From DTHT01 sp037444625 (GTDB lineage: Bacteria > Acidobacteriota > Terriglobia > Bryobacterales > Bryobacteraceae), in assembly GCA_037444625.1 (NCBI GenBank), contig JBBIMA010000014.1:1-64000 (forward strand): 64,000 nucleotides of DNA, given 5' to 3'. The notes below the pieces were generated by a model. The model had not been told where the DNA came from. It searched no databases and saw only the letters and a program-made list of their open reading frames with translations. How positions within the stretch are numbered: the first letter of the stretch is position 1; each line of letters begins with the position of its first letter. Both the position numbers and the translations under genes were made by a program. Shown in pieces: positions 1 to 9,231 of this stretch.

Positions 1-289
1 CGTTATACCCCTTGCGCCGGCGATCCTCCAGGTAGCGTCCGGCTTCCTCCCGGGGCAGCTTCTGGAACAAGCGCCAGGCGGTGTCGCCCAGCCAGAAAAA
101 CGGCGTGCCGTCTTCGTGCCGGAGGTAGCGGTGGTTGGGGGCGACCGCGAGCCGGCCATGGTCCCACGGCTTGCTCTCCGGACTGGGGACGGCCGCGGCC
201 GCCAGCGCCGCCAGCAGGAGCCAGCCGAGGCGCCCGACCCTCGCGGCGCGCGCCTCCGCCGGCCGAGCGGCCCGCGCCGCGGCTCCCAT
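1..289 (-). CDS. Apiosidase-like (DUF4038/GH140-type) secreted hydrolase, N-terminal part
   Basis: Only the first 96 codons are in the window; the rest runs off the left edge. The protein starts with a long Arg/Ala-rich stretch, then a hydrophobic export segment (GWLLLAALAAAA, about residues 22-33). The mature part has the DUF4038 opening, with a short strand ending RYLRHEDGTPFFWLGDTAW and then a Glu/Arg-rich helix ending KGYN. In that family this opens a TIM-barrel glycosidase of the apiosidase (GH140) type, acting on extracytoplasmic plant glycans such as rhamnogalacturonan II side chains. The start ATG (289-287) shares one base with the TGA of the upstream aminotransferase-like gene, so the two are probably cotranscribed. 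The family call is from the N-terminus only; exact substrate unknown. Confidence 0.7.
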   Translation of the reverse strand, partial: MGAAARAARPAEARAARVGRLGWLLLAALAAAAVPSPESKPWDHGRLAVAPNHRYLRHEDGTPFFWLGDTAWRLFQKLPREEAGRYLEDRRRKGYN

Positions 290-1602
290 CAGGCCTTGCT
301 CAGCTCGGCCCGGTGCGCCCAGATCTTCTCGAAAGCCCGGACGTATTGCTCGATCAGCTCGGGCGCCTCGCCGTAAAACAAGGGCAGGAAGAAGTGGGTC
401 TTGTTGACCTGTTCGGAGCCGGGCATGCGCTCGGGAATCACCGGCGGGTGATGCCACCACTTGGCCTCCGAGTAGATCGCGCACTTGTGCTGCTCGGGAT
501 AGACCCACACCGTCGCCCGCACGCCCTCGGCCTGGAGCGCCTTCACCAGCGCGTCGCGGCTGAAGCCCGCCTTGGCCTCATCCAGGAAAAGCATGTTGGC
601 GTAGTAGTAGGCGCGCTTCTGATCCGGCCGGCAGTAGGGCTCGGAAATGCCCGGCAACTGGAGGAGCCGGTCGTTCAGCCGGCGCACGTTGCCCGCCACC
701 AGGGCGTTGCGCTCCTCCAGGCTGCGGAGCTGCTGGCGCGCCACGGCCGCCGCGAACGGGTGCATGCGATACTTCTGGCCGAAGCCGGTTTCGACATACT
801 TGCGGTAAGGGCTGTCCTTGGGGAACTTGGGCGGATCTTCATAGTGACCGAAGGCCGCGGCGCGCTCGTAGTATTCGCGCGTCTGATACATTCCCATGCC
901 GCCCTCGACCGAGGGAAGCACCTTGCTGGTCTGGAAACTGAAGATCCCCATGGCCCCCCAGGCGCCGATTTTCCGGCCTTGCATTTCGGCGCCGTGGGCA
1001 TGGGCGGCGTCCTCGCAAAGGATCAGGCCCTTTTCCCTGGCGAAGTCCGCGATCTTGTCCATCTCGCAAGGCAGGCCCCAGGAGTGCATCACCACCAGAG
1101 CCTTGGTGCGCGGGGTAAGCTTGCGCCGGGCGTCCTCCAGGTCGAAGGTGGCCGTGCGGGGATGGATGTCTACAAAAATCGGCACGCAGCCGAAGAAGCG
1201 CATCGAGAGGCAGGTGGCGAAGAAAGTGTAGGAAGGCACCAGAATCTCGCTGCCCGGGGGCAGATCCAGCGCGAAGAACATCGAGGTCAGCGCGCTGGTG
1301 CCGTTCATGTGCGTCTTGCAGTAAGGAATCTTGGTGTATTCCTTCCATTCCTTCTCGAGCAGCGGCGCCTCCTCGTAAAAGCGGCCGCTGTCAATCAGCC
1401 GGTGCAAAGCCTCTTTCTCGGCCGGGCCGTAGCGCGGCCACTTGGTCAGCTCGCGATGCTGCGTCTGGGGAAAGGTGACGGTTTTCGGGCCGCCGAACAG
1501 GGCCAACTTTTCTTGCGCGGGTCGGGCCAGCACGGCGCCGGCGGCGGCCGCTGCGCCGGCCTTTACGAAACAACGGCGGGTGTTGTTGTCGTTCGCGGAC
1601 AT
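289..1602 (-). CDS. Tat-exported DegT/DnrJ/EryC1-family PLP-dependent aminotransferase-like protein
   Basis: A 437-residue fold-type I PLP protein. The DegT signature is clear: the cofactor Asp at about residue 198 (CEDAAHAHGA) and the Schiff-base Lys at about 227 (FSFQTSKVLPSVEGG). Known members aminate keto-sugars or dehydrate sugar nucleotides. Unusually, this one carries a twin-arginine signal (RRCFVKAGAAAAAGAVLA, residues 9-26), so it is predicted to fold with PLP in the cytoplasm and act outside it. Acidobacteria have several such exported PLP enzymes next to secreted glycosidases, and here an apiosidase-like gene follows with a 1-base overlap. The ATG at 1602 was chosen because it places the Tat motif at the N-terminus; upstream in-frame sequence is antisense to the methyltransferase end. 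Substrate unknown. Confidence 0.85.
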   Translation of the reverse strand: MSANDNNTRRCFVKAGAAAAAGAVLARPAQEKLALFGGPKTVTFPQTQHRELTKWPRYGPAEKEALHRLIDSGRFYEEAPLLEKEWKEYTKIPYCKTHMNGTSALTSMFFALDLPPGSEILVPSYTFFATCLSMRFFGCVPIFVDIHPRTATFDLEDARRKLTPRTKALVVMHSWGLPCEMDKIADFAREKGLILCEDAAHAHGAEMQGRKIGAWGAMGIFSFQTSKVLPSVEGGMGMYQTREYYERAAAFGHYEDPPKFPKDSPYRKYVETGFGQKYRMHPFAAAVARQQLRSLEERNALVAGNVRRLNDRLLQLPGISEPYCRPDQKRAYYYANMLFLDEAKAGFSRDALVKALQAEGVRATVWVYPEQHKCAIYSEAKWWHHPPVIPERMPGSEQVNKTHFFLPLFYGEAPELIEQYVRAFEKIWAHRAELSKA

Positions 1603-1634
1603 GTACAGGCCTCCGTGGGTTTCCCGGCCTGATT

Positions 1635-3131
1635 CTAGCACACCAGCAGGCCGAGCCGGGCCAGCCGCGCCAGGTTCTCTTCCAACTGCTGCGCACCGAC
1701 GTCGCGCAGGGCGGGGTCCCGCAGCAGGGCGGCGCGATCGCGCGTGCCGTCCAGCAAGCCGAGCAGCCGCCGTTCCCGCTCGCCCTCCAGGCGCACGGTG
1801 GTGTGGCGCAGCGTGGTGACTTCTCCCCGGCTCAGAGCTTGCCACCGGGCCGGCGCGGGAGCCTGGGGTCGCTCGCCGGCCCGCGCTGCCGCCGGCGCCG
1901 CCCAGACGTGCAGCTCGATGACGTCAGCCGCGTAGGCCTGGAGCAGCATCTCGGCCAGGGAATGCGCGTCGGCCTGCGCCGGATCCAGTGCCGCGCCGAC
2001 CTTCTCCAGCAGCTCACGGAAGGCGACCCCCTCCGGCCAGCGCTCCGCCAGCGCGCTCAGGGCCGCCTTGGCCAGCGGATGGTCGCTCACCGCCTTGCGC
2101 CCGCGCGGACCCAGGAATTCGACCGGCGCGCCCGGCCTCAGATCCGCCGGCCCCGCGGGCGCGAAGGCCGAGGCCGCGTACATGTTCTCCAGGCGCTCGG
2201 GTGCGATCCGCCGATCCAGGGGCGCCTCGCGGTGGCAAAGCAGCGTCCGGCGGAAACACCGGCAGCGCAGGAAGTCCAGGTACTGCTCGCCGCTCAAGGC
2301 GTCGTCAAAGACGCCGCGCAAGGCCTCGGCCGCGGCGGCCGGCAGCGGCGGCTTGCGCGTGTCGCGAAAGTTGGCCTCGCCCAGGTAGGCCAGTCCGTGG
2401 CGCTCCGCCTGGGCGATGAATTCGTGGAAATAAACCGGCTGGTAAACCTCCGCCAGCTCGTCGTGGTAGAGGAAGGGGTCCCGGCGGGCGGAGAGCCGCT
2501 GGATTTCCGCCGCCAGGAAGGCCCGGTAAGGATCCTCCGGCGAGAGCGCCGCCCGCAGCGCCGTCAGCAACTCCCGCGCCAGGCGCACCTTGGCCGCCGG
2601 ATCCTCCGCCCGGCGGGCGTGATAGAGCATCATCTCGCGCGCCGCCTGCCGCAGCCGGCCGCCCGGGAAGGTGTCGTAGCTGACGTAGGCCACGCCGTGG
2701 GAGACCAGGTGTGCGCGTGCCAGGGCGAAGATCTTCTCGCGCACCGGTGCCGGAACCCAGGAGTACAGTCCGTGCGCGATCAGATAATCGAACGGGCCGA
2801 ACTCCGGGCCGATCTCGCACAGATCCATCCGATGGATCTCGATGTTGGCCAGGCCCAGCGCGCTGATCTCCGCCCGGGCCGACGCCGCGGCGCGCTCGGA
2901 AAGTTCCACCCCCACAAAGCGGCTGCCGGGCAGCGCCCAGGCCATGGGAATCAGGTTGCCGCCGTCGCCGCAACCCAATTCGAGCACGCGGCAGCGCTCC
3001 GGCGGCGCGGGACTCAGGCCGAACAGCGTGGCGATGACCGCCAGGCGATCCGGATGCGTCTCCGGGTACGGAAAGCCGGGATAGGGAACCTCTTCGTAGC
3101 CGGCGTCCGCTGGTTCGCTTGCCTCGGCCAC
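1635..3131 (-). CDS. Class I SAM-dependent methyltransferase with PKMT-type regulatory domain
   Basis: A 498-residue protein. Residues 1-200 are a Rossmann methyltransferase domain with SAM motif I VLELGCGDGGN (about 49-59), an acidic motif II (GVELSERAA) and a DYLIAHGLYSWV stretch typical of bacterial protein lysine methyltransferases. The middle, about 210-300, resembles the methyltransferase regulatory domain (PF10119), and the C-terminal 150 residues look like a winged-helix-type region (PLAKAALSALAERWPEG, then a C-terminal helical pair). This order is that of the rickettsial PKMT family, which methylates surface proteins, but related proteins in other bacteria are uncharacterised. The start codon is GTG at 3131, one base downstream of the NHL gene stop, so both are likely on one transcript. 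Target unknown. Confidence 0.8.
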   Translation of the reverse strand: MAEASEPADAGYEEVPYPGFPYPETHPDRLAVIATLFGLSPAPPERCRVLELGCGDGGNLIPMAWALPGSRFVGVELSERAAASARAEISALGLANIEIHRMDLCEIGPEFGPFDYLIAHGLYSWVPAPVREKIFALARAHLVSHGVAYVSYDTFPGGRLRQAAREMMLYHARRAEDPAAKVRLARELLTALRAALSPEDPYRAFLAAEIQRLSARRDPFLYHDELAEVYQPVYFHEFIAQAERHGLAYLGEANFRDTRKPPLPAAAAEALRGVFDDALSGEQYLDFLRCRCFRRTLLCHREAPLDRRIAPERLENMYAASAFAPAGPADLRPGAPVEFLGPRGRKAVSDHPLAKAALSALAERWPEGVAFRELLEKVGAALDPAQADAHSLAEMLLQAYAADVIELHVWAAPAAARAGERPQAPAPARWQALSRGEVTTLRHTTVRLEGERERRLLGLLDGTRDRAALLRDPALRDVGAQQLEENLARLARLGLLVC

Positions 3132-3132
3132 G

Positions 3133-6100
3133 TCACTTGACCGCGATGGTGCCGCGCGTCTGCGCGGTCATGCTGGGGATGTCGCGGTACTGCACGTAGA
3201 CCAGGACCGCGTTGCCGGGCGCCACCCGATCCGGGATGCGGAAGTTGATCTGCCAGACGCCGATCAGGCCGGGCGCCAGGCCCGAGTACACCACGTCGGA
3301 ATCAGGCACAAAATCGGTGCCGATGAAGACCCGGGGCTTTTCCGGGGTGAGGATTTGTTGCCCGCCGGGCGTGTCGCCGTCGGGCGGCGCGCCTGGGATG
3401 AAGCCCGCGCCCGTACCGAAAAGCTGGACGATCGAGCCGCGGGCGGCGGCGTTGCCCGCCCCGTTGACGCTGTTGTCCTGGTTGAGCGCGGCGAGCTGGC
3501 CGGCGCCGGAGGCGTTGGCGGTGAACAGGCCGGGTGAGGCGACCGCCATCTGGAGGGTGCCGTACCCGAAGATCTGCCCGGTCGAGGGCCGCTCGACCAG
3601 CACGTCCACCGTCCCGGAGGAGGGCGCATTCATGGGCATCAGGAAGTTGATCTGGCGCGGCGAGACGAAGTGCAGGGGGACGGCCTCGTCATTGACCCGC
3701 ACCCGTATGTCGGCAAGCTGCCTGGGCATGGGAATGGGATTGGGCTCTTGATCGAACACCCGGGTCTCGCTGAAGCCGAACTGCTGGCCGGCCGGGTAAA
3801 GCGCCACGTAGGTTCCCGCAGCCACCGGACGGTTCAGATAGTTGGCGGCGTTCACACCCACCACGCCCGGGTAATACATCGCCACGCGGTTCAGCGCCTC
3901 GGCCGCCACCGGGTTGCCGTAGCCGTCCAGGGTGACCGCCACGGGCCCGCCGGTCGTGAAGCCGTGATTGGCCGTGAAATTGCCCGCCGGCAGGAAGCCG
4001 TACTCGGGGTAGCGCAACAGCCGGCCGGCGCCGGTCTCGGCCACCCAGATTTCCCCGGTGATCGGGTTGACCGCCACCGAAAAGGGTGCACGCAGTCGCG
4101 TCGTGCCGGTCGAGTTCAGCAGGGTGGTCGCGGGCCGCGGGTCGTCGTCCGGCCCGGTTGCGGCCGCGTTGCTGAAAATGAGGATGCGGTTGTTGCCCGT
4201 GTCGGCCACGTAGAGCCGGCCGGAAGTGTCCACCGCGATGCCGCGCGGCGAATTGAAGCGGTTCTCGGCGCTGCCTGAAGCGCTGGAGGTGAAATCGGGC
4301 TGGCCGAATTTGGCGGCTGCGTCCATGCCGTTGGTGAAATCTCCGCCGTCGGGCTTGCGGAACAGCAGCACCCGGTTGTGTCCCACATCGGAGACCAGCA
4401 GGTGGCCCTCCGGCGTGAAAGCCAGGCCGTAAGGAATCCCCATCGTTCGCCGGGTGGGATCGGTCGAGCGGGGGCCGGTGAAATCCGCCTGCCCCAGGAC
4501 CAGATTGGCCTCGGGCAGCGTCTGCGGTGCATCGAAGTTCGGCTTGGGGAAGCGCAGGACTCGGTTGTTGCCGCTGTCGGCCACCCAGAGATTCCCCGCG
4601 GCGTCCACCGCCAGCCCGCTCGGCCAGAACAGGCTCGAGCGCGTGGCGGTGCGCTGATCGTTGCTCGGGTAGTTCACCGTCGAGCGGAAGCGGTCAGGCT
4701 GGCCGATGACGATGTCGGCGAAGTCGCCGGGCTTGACGCGGTTGGCGTCGCGGAAGCCCAGGATGCGGTTGTTGAAGGTGTCGGCCACATAGAGCCGCGG
4801 CGGGGTGGAGGTCGTATCCATCACGGCCGTGCCGGCCACGGGCCCGATCGCCGCCGGGGTCAGGAACAGCTCGCGGCCCTCGATCAGATTGGCCGCGTTG
4901 AAATCCAGGGCCAACTGCCCCAGCACGCGAGTGGCCCCGGTGAAAGGCTGCGGCCAGACCACCACCCGGTGATTGCCGGAGTCGGCGATGAACAACTCGG
5001 CCCCCGAGAACACCGCCTGGACGGGAGTGGAAAGTCCCGTGGCGCCCGCCGCCGCCTTGGCGGTCAGCATATCGGGCTGGCCGATCACCGTGCGGGCGGC
5101 CGGAGAAACCCGGGTGGAGCTTTCGGCGGGCCATTCTTCGAAGCGGTCGAACACCAGGATCCGATGGTTGCCCGCGTCGGCCACGGCCGGGTTCGGACCG
5201 ATCATCAGGACGCCCTCCGGATCCGCCAGCCCGGTGTCATTGACCGGGGGCGGGGCGGGCTGGCCGCTGGGCTGAACCGCCACACCCATCACGCGCGCCG
5301 CCGCCATGGCGGATTGCAGCGGGGGCACGAACACCAGGACGCGGCTCAAGCCGTCGCATACGTACAGCCGGCCGGCGCCGTCGAAGGCCAGTCCGGAGGG
5401 ATTGCGCATTCTGTCCTTGACCATCCGGTTGGCGCTGGTCACGGACAGGGCGGTGTTGGTGGTGAAATCCGGCTGGCCCAGCACCAGGTCCGCGGCCGGT
5501 CCGCTGGTTCCCTGGCGCAGGGCGTCGGCCGGATAGCGCAGCACGCGGTGGTTGGCGGCGTCGGAGAACCAGAGGTTGCCCGCCGAATCGAAAGCCAGGC
5601 CGCTGCGAAAAGACCCGGCGGTGGTGCTCAGGGCGATCGTGCCGGCCCCCACGGCGCCGCCTTGGTTGGCCCGGTTGGCGGTGAATCCGGTCTGCCCGAT
5701 CACCATGTCGGCCTCGATGGGCGTGCGCCCTTGATCAGCCTGCTGAAAGGGCTTCGGGAAACGCAGGATGCGGTTGTTGCCGGAGTCGGCCACGTAGAGG
5801 TTGCCTTGCGCATCCACCACCAGGCCGGCCGGCTGGTTGAGGCCCGTGCGCGTCGCCGTAGCCGACGTCGTGAAACGATCCGGCTGGCCGATGACGATAT
5901 CGGCGTAGGCCCCGTTGCCGAAATTGGCTGCGTTGCGCCAGCCGAGCACCCGGTGGTTGCCGGTGTCGGCCACGTAGAGTGCGGGGGGCGAACTGGAAAA
6001 GTCGAGAGCGATCGCCTGAGGGCTGTACATCTCCCGGCCCTCGACCAGGTTGGGAGAGCCCGACTTCGCGGTCAAACTCGCGTGACCCACCACCCGCGCC

Positions 6101-6195
6101 GGGTTGGGGTTGAAGATCGTCTGGGCCGGAAGCGCGGCGGCCGCGGCGGCCAGAAGGGGGAGCAGTTTCGAGGAAATTCGCATGATGATGCCCAT
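3133..6195 (-). CDS. Secreted NHL-repeat beta-propeller protein with Solibacter-type C-terminal domain
   Basis: About 1020 residues. A signal peptide (MRISSKLLPLLAAAAAALPAQ, allowing a 4-residue extension) is followed by many NHL repeats with the recurrent strings LYVADTGNHRVL, NNRILRFPKP and ADIVIGQPDRF, giving probably two or more beta-propellers over residues 40-770. The last 230 residues match the Solibacter paralogue-family C-terminal domain (TIGR03437-like): a lead-in YLNRPVAAGTYVALYP, then IVQLFGTGAG, VVYSGLAPGLIGVWQINFRIP and a closing VKxxQ-like end. Such proteins are exported and of unknown function; NHL propellers usually bind proteins or carbohydrate. Two ATGs are possible, at 6195 and 6183; both precede the signal peptide. 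The gene is divergent from mqnA. It is the best taxonomic marker in the window. Confidence 0.85.
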   Translation of the reverse strand: MGIIMRISSKLLPLLAAAAAALPAQTIFNPNPARVVGHASLTAKSGSPNLVEGREMYSPQAIALDFSSSPPALYVADTGNHRVLGWRNAANFGNGAYADIVIGQPDRFTTSATATRTGLNQPAGLVVDAQGNLYVADSGNNRILRFPKPFQQADQGRTPIEADMVIGQTGFTANRANQGGAVGAGTIALSTTAGSFRSGLAFDSAGNLWFSDAANHRVLRYPADALRQGTSGPAADLVLGQPDFTTNTALSVTSANRMVKDRMRNPSGLAFDGAGRLYVCDGLSRVLVFVPPLQSAMAAARVMGVAVQPSGQPAPPPVNDTGLADPEGVLMIGPNPAVADAGNHRILVFDRFEEWPAESSTRVSPAARTVIGQPDMLTAKAAAGATGLSTPVQAVFSGAELFIADSGNHRVVVWPQPFTGATRVLGQLALDFNAANLIEGRELFLTPAAIGPVAGTAVMDTTSTPPRLYVADTFNNRILGFRDANRVKPGDFADIVIGQPDRFRSTVNYPSNDQRTATRSSLFWPSGLAVDAAGNLWVADSGNNRVLRFPKPNFDAPQTLPEANLVLGQADFTGPRSTDPTRRTMGIPYGLAFTPEGHLLVSDVGHNRVLLFRKPDGGDFTNGMDAAAKFGQPDFTSSASGSAENRFNSPRGIAVDTSGRLYVADTGNNRILIFSNAAATGPDDDPRPATTLLNSTGTTRLRAPFSVAVNPITGEIWVAETGAGRLLRYPEYGFLPAGNFTANHGFTTGGPVAVTLDGYGNPVAAEALNRVAMYYPGVVGVNAANYLNRPVAAGTYVALYPAGQQFGFSETRVFDQEPNPIPMPRQLADIRVRVNDEAVPLHFVSPRQINFLMPMNAPSSGTVDVLVERPSTGQIFGYGTLQMAVASPGLFTANASGAGQLAALNQDNSVNGAGNAAARGSIVQLFGTGAGFIPGAPPDGDTPGGQQILTPEKPRVFIGTDFVPDSDVVYSGLAPGLIGVWQINFRIPDRVAPGNAVLVYVQYRDIPSMTAQTRGTIAVK

Positions 6196-6261
6196 CGGGC
6201 GGCACCCAATGACTCCAGTGTAGCAGCGGGGCGACGGCCGGCGGGATGATAGACTGATGGG

Positions 6262-7065
6262 TTGGACGGCCGGACTACGGTGGGGGCCAAGCTGCGCGTC
6301 TGCGCGGTCAGCTACCTGAACACCGTGCCCCTGGTGTGGGGCATGTTGCGCGGGCGGCAGCGGGGGTTGTTCGATCTGGAGTTCCGCCTGCCGGCCGAAT
6401 GCGCCGACCGGCTGGCGGCCGGGGAGGCGGACGTCGGCATCGTGCCTTCCGTCGAGCTGGAGCGCCTGGGCCTGGAGGTGCTTCCGGGCGCGGGTATCGC
6501 ATCGCGCGGCCCCATCCGCAGCATCCTGCTGATCTCGAAAGTTGCGCCGGAGCGCATCCGCACGCTGGCGGCGGACTCCGCCTCGCGCACTTCGGTCGCA
6601 CTGGCCGGTATCGTTCTGGAGGAACGCTTCGGAGCCCGTCCCCGGCTGGTGCGGCGCGCGCCCCGTCTGGAAGCGATGCTGGCGGAAGCCGACGCCGCCC
6701 TGCTGATCGGCGATCCGGCGCTGCGCGCGAACCCGGCGGCGTTGCCTTACCGGACTCTGGATCTGGGCGCCGAGTGGATGGCGCTCAGCGGCCTGCCCAT
6801 GGTCTTCGCCGTCTGGGCGGGCCGGCCCGAGCGCTTGAGCCCGGGGCTGGCCGAGGCCTTCCTGGACTCCTGCCGCTTCGGTCGCGCGCAGTTGGAAGAG
6901 ATCGTGCGGCAGGAAGCCGGCCCGCGCGGCATCCCGGAGGCGCTGGCGCGGGAATATCTGACGGCGCGTGTGGTCAACGAACTGGGCGAACAGGAGTACC
7001 GCGGCCTGCGAGCCTTCCTCGATCGCGCGCGGCGGTCGAGCGGGGCCCTCTGCCATGCTGAGTGA
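6262..7065 (+). CDS. mqnA: Chorismate dehydratase MqnA (futalosine menaquinone pathway)
   Basis: 267 residues. The family hallmark SYLNTVPL lies at about 17-24, followed by the periplasmic-binding-protein-like fold with GEADVGIVPSVEL and the ligand-contacting SRGPIRSILL. MqnA removes water from chorismate to give 3-enolpyruvylbenzoate, the first step of the futalosine route to menaquinone. The neighbour mqnC overlaps its end by 11 bases, which supports the assignment. ATG at 6262 gives a slightly long N-terminus; a GTG at 6280 would start nearer the usual family start and cannot be excluded. The cytoplasmic protein's length fits the family (about 250-290). Confidence 0.93.
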   Translation: MDGRTTVGAKLRVCAVSYLNTVPLVWGMLRGRQRGLFDLEFRLPAECADRLAAGEADVGIVPSVELERLGLEVLPGAGIASRGPIRSILLISKVAPERIRTLAADSASRTSVALAGIVLEERFGARPRLVRRAPRLEAMLAEADAALLIGDPALRANPAALPYRTLDLGAEWMALSGLPMVFAVWAGRPERLSPGLAEAFLDSCRFGRAQLEEIVRQEAGPRGIPEALAREYLTARVVNELGEQEYRGLRAFLDRARRSSGALCHAE

Positions 7066-8086
7066 GCGCGAAGCCCTGGATTTGCTGGCCTCGCCCGATC
7101 TGATCGGCACGGCGATGGCGGCCGACGCTCTGCGGCGCCGCCTCCACCCGGACGGCGTGGTCAGCTACATCATTGACCGCAACATCAACTACACCAATGT
7201 TTGTATCGAGTATTGCACCTTCTGCGCGTTCTACCGGCCGCCCGGCCACCCGGAAGGCTATGTGCTCGACAAGGAGACGATCTTCGAAAAGATCCGCCAG
7301 ACGCTCGAACAGGGCGGCACAGGCATCCTGATGCAGGGCGGCTTGCATCCCGAGCTGACCATCGAGTTCTACGAGGATTTGCTCCGCTCGATCAAGCAGC
7401 GCTTCGCGGTTCACCTGCATTGCTTCTCCTCGCCCGAGATTCTCCACATCGCCCGGGTCAGCGGCCTCGGGCTGGAGGAAACCATCGCCCGGCTGCGCGA
7501 CGCCGGACTGGACTCGATCCCGGGCGGCGGGGCCGAGATCCTGGACGACGAGGTTCGGCGGCGCATCAGCCGCCTGAAGTGCTCGGCCGGCGAGTGGCTG
7601 GAAGTGCATCGCGTGGCCCACCGCCTGGGCCTGCGCACCACGGCCACCATGATGTTCGGCTGCGGCGAGAGCCTACAGCACCGCGTCAATCACCTGCGCC
7701 TGTTGCGCGAGCTGCAACAGGAAACCGGAGGGTTCACGGCATTCATCCCCTGGACCTTCCAGCCCGAAAACACCGCGCTCGGCCGCCGCCTGCCCTCGGA
7801 GACCGGCGCGGCCGACTACTTGAAAACGCTGGCCGTCGCGCGGCTGTATCTGGAAAACATCCCCAACATCCAGGCCTCCTGGGTGACCCAAGGCTTGAAG
7901 ATCTGCCAGGTGGCGCTGCGCTTCGGCGCCAACGACGTGGGCAGCGTGATGCTGGAGGAAAACGTCGTGGCCGCCGCCGGCGCTCATCATCGCGCCGGCG
8001 AGGAGGACCTGCGCCGGATCATCCGCGAGGCGGGCTTCATCCCCCGGCGGCGCGACACCCTCTACCGCACCTATTTCCTGGTTTGA
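7055..8086 (+). CDS. mqnC: Cyclic dehypoxanthinyl futalosine synthase MqnC (radical SAM)
   Basis: 343 residues with the radical-SAM cluster motif C50-x3-C54-x2-C57 (VCIEYCTFCAFYR) after the typical INYTNVC lead-in, the family strings GGTGILMQGGLHP and PGGGAEIL, and the C-terminal SWVTQG and GANDVGSVMLEENVV. MqnC converts dehypoxanthine futalosine to the cyclic form. MqnC and the related MqnE are easy to confuse; the GGLHPEL string and the overall length favour MqnC. Its ATG lies inside the last codons of mqnA, so translation is probably coupled. mqnB/mqnD/mqnE are not in the window. Confidence 0.93.
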   Translation: MLSEREALDLLASPDLIGTAMAADALRRRLHPDGVVSYIIDRNINYTNVCIEYCTFCAFYRPPGHPEGYVLDKETIFEKIRQTLEQGGTGILMQGGLHPELTIEFYEDLLRSIKQRFAVHLHCFSSPEILHIARVSGLGLEETIARLRDAGLDSIPGGGAEILDDEVRRRISRLKCSAGEWLEVHRVAHRLGLRTTATMMFGCGESLQHRVNHLRLLRELQQETGGFTAFIPWTFQPENTALGRRLPSETGAADYLKTLAVARLYLENIPNIQASWVTQGLKICQVALRFGANDVGSVMLEENVVAAAGAHHRAGEEDLRRIIREAGFIPRRRDTLYRTYFLV

Positions 8087-8095
8087 GGCCCGCTC

Positions 8096-9226
8096 TCACA
8101 GCAGCCGGCGCAGCTCCTGCTCCAACCGCTCCACGTCCTCCTCGTTGTTGTAGAAGTGCGCCGAGACGCGCAGGAAGTCGTGCCGCGCCGAGACCAGCAC
8201 GCCGCGGGCGGCCAGCGCTCGCGCCAGCTCGGCCGCGGGCCGCCCCGGGAAGCAGGCGGCCACGATCGGAGAGTCGTAGTGCGGAGCCTCCTCCGAGGGC
8301 AGGCGCGCTCCGAGCCGCCGCAGCCGCGCGCGCACCAGCCCGGCCAGCTCCAGCACCCGGCGCTCGATCCGCCCCGGGCCGATCTCCAAAATCAGGCGCA
8401 GGGAGGCCTCCAGCGCGTACAGCACCGCGAAGGTCAGCATCCCCCCTTCGTATTTCTCGGCCTCGGTGCGAAATGCGGGCGGGCCGTGATGCAGGTTGTC
8501 CACCTGCCGCCAGTCGCGGTGGCTCCGCCAGCCGATCACGTTGGGCGGCAACCGCTCGCGCAGGGCGGCGTCCACGTACATGAAGCCCGCCCCGTTGGGG
8601 GCCAGCAGCCACTTGTAGGCGTGCACGGCGTAGAGGTCGGGGAGGGCCCGCCGGACGTCGAAGCGCAAGGCGCCCGCGCTCTGCGTGCCGTCCACGAACA
8701 GCAGGATGCCCCGGCGGCGCAATTCCCCGCCCAACTCTTCCAGCGGAACGCGGAAGCCCGTGATGTAGTTGACCTCGCTCAGCACCACCAGCCGGGTGTT
8801 GGGCGTGAGCGCCTCCGCCAGGCCCTCCCAGGGGACCTCGACGAATTCCAGGCCCCGACAGCTCAGCAAGGCGGGGTGGTAGATCGAGTTGGGAAACTCC
8901 TGCTCCAGGGTCACGATCCGGTCGCCCGGACGCCACTCCAGCCCGCCCAGCAGCAAGCCCAGCGCGCTGGCGGCGTTGGGGATGAAGGCAATATCGGCCG
9001 GCTCGGCCCCGATCAGACGCGCGGCCAGCGCCCGGATGCGGTCGGCGTCGTCGAACCAGGAAAGGAAGTCCGAGCAAGCCAGCTCGTCGCGCCGCGCGAA
9101 ATGCCGCTCGACGGCCCGCACCGCGCAGCGCGGCACCTGGCCGAAGGTGGCGGTGTTCAGGTAGGTCCAGCGGCGCAGCGCGGGAAACTCCTCGCGGATG
9201 GCGGCCCAATCCGGTTGGTCCGGCAT
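8096..9226 (-). CDS. Class V aminotransferase / cysteine desulfurase-like PLP enzyme
   Basis: 376 residues with the class V fold-type I signature: cofactor Asp at about 179 (LFVDGTQSAGAL) and Schiff-base Lys at about 205 (YAVHAYKWLLAPNGAGF). It also has the N-terminal YLNTATFGQVP and C-terminal LRVSAHFYNNEEDV strings found in the isopenicillin-N-epimerase/selenocysteine-lyase-like branch. The active-site Cys loop of SufS-type desulfurases is not evident, so a sulfur-transfer role is not supported. It lies 5 bases after proS on the same strand, probably in the same transcript, and converges with mqnC (stops 9 bases apart). Physiological substrate unknown. Confidence 0.85.
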   Translation of the reverse strand: MPDQPDWAAIREEFPALRRWTYLNTATFGQVPRCAVRAVERHFARRDELACSDFLSWFDDADRIRALAARLIGAEPADIAFIPNAASALGLLLGGLEWRPGDRIVTLEQEFPNSIYHPALLSCRGLEFVEVPWEGLAEALTPNTRLVVLSEVNYITGFRVPLEELGGELRRRGILLFVDGTQSAGALRFDVRRALPDLYAVHAYKWLLAPNGAGFMYVDAALRERLPPNVIGWRSHRDWRQVDNLHHGPPAFRTEAEKYEGGMLTFAVLYALEASLRLILEIGPGRIERRVLELAGLVRARLRRLGARLPSEEAPHYDSPIVAACFPGRPAAELARALAARGVLVSARHDFLRVSAHFYNNEEDVERLEQELRRLL

Positions 9227-9231
9227 GGCGG

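Noticed and set aside
3133..6195. Tandem DNA repeats in the NHL gene
   Set aside because: The repeats are degenerate protein repeats (propeller blades), not DNA tandem repeats.
6262..7065. Periplasmic binding protein instead of MqnA
   Set aside because: No signal peptide, and SYLNTVPL plus the overlap with mqnC identify MqnA.
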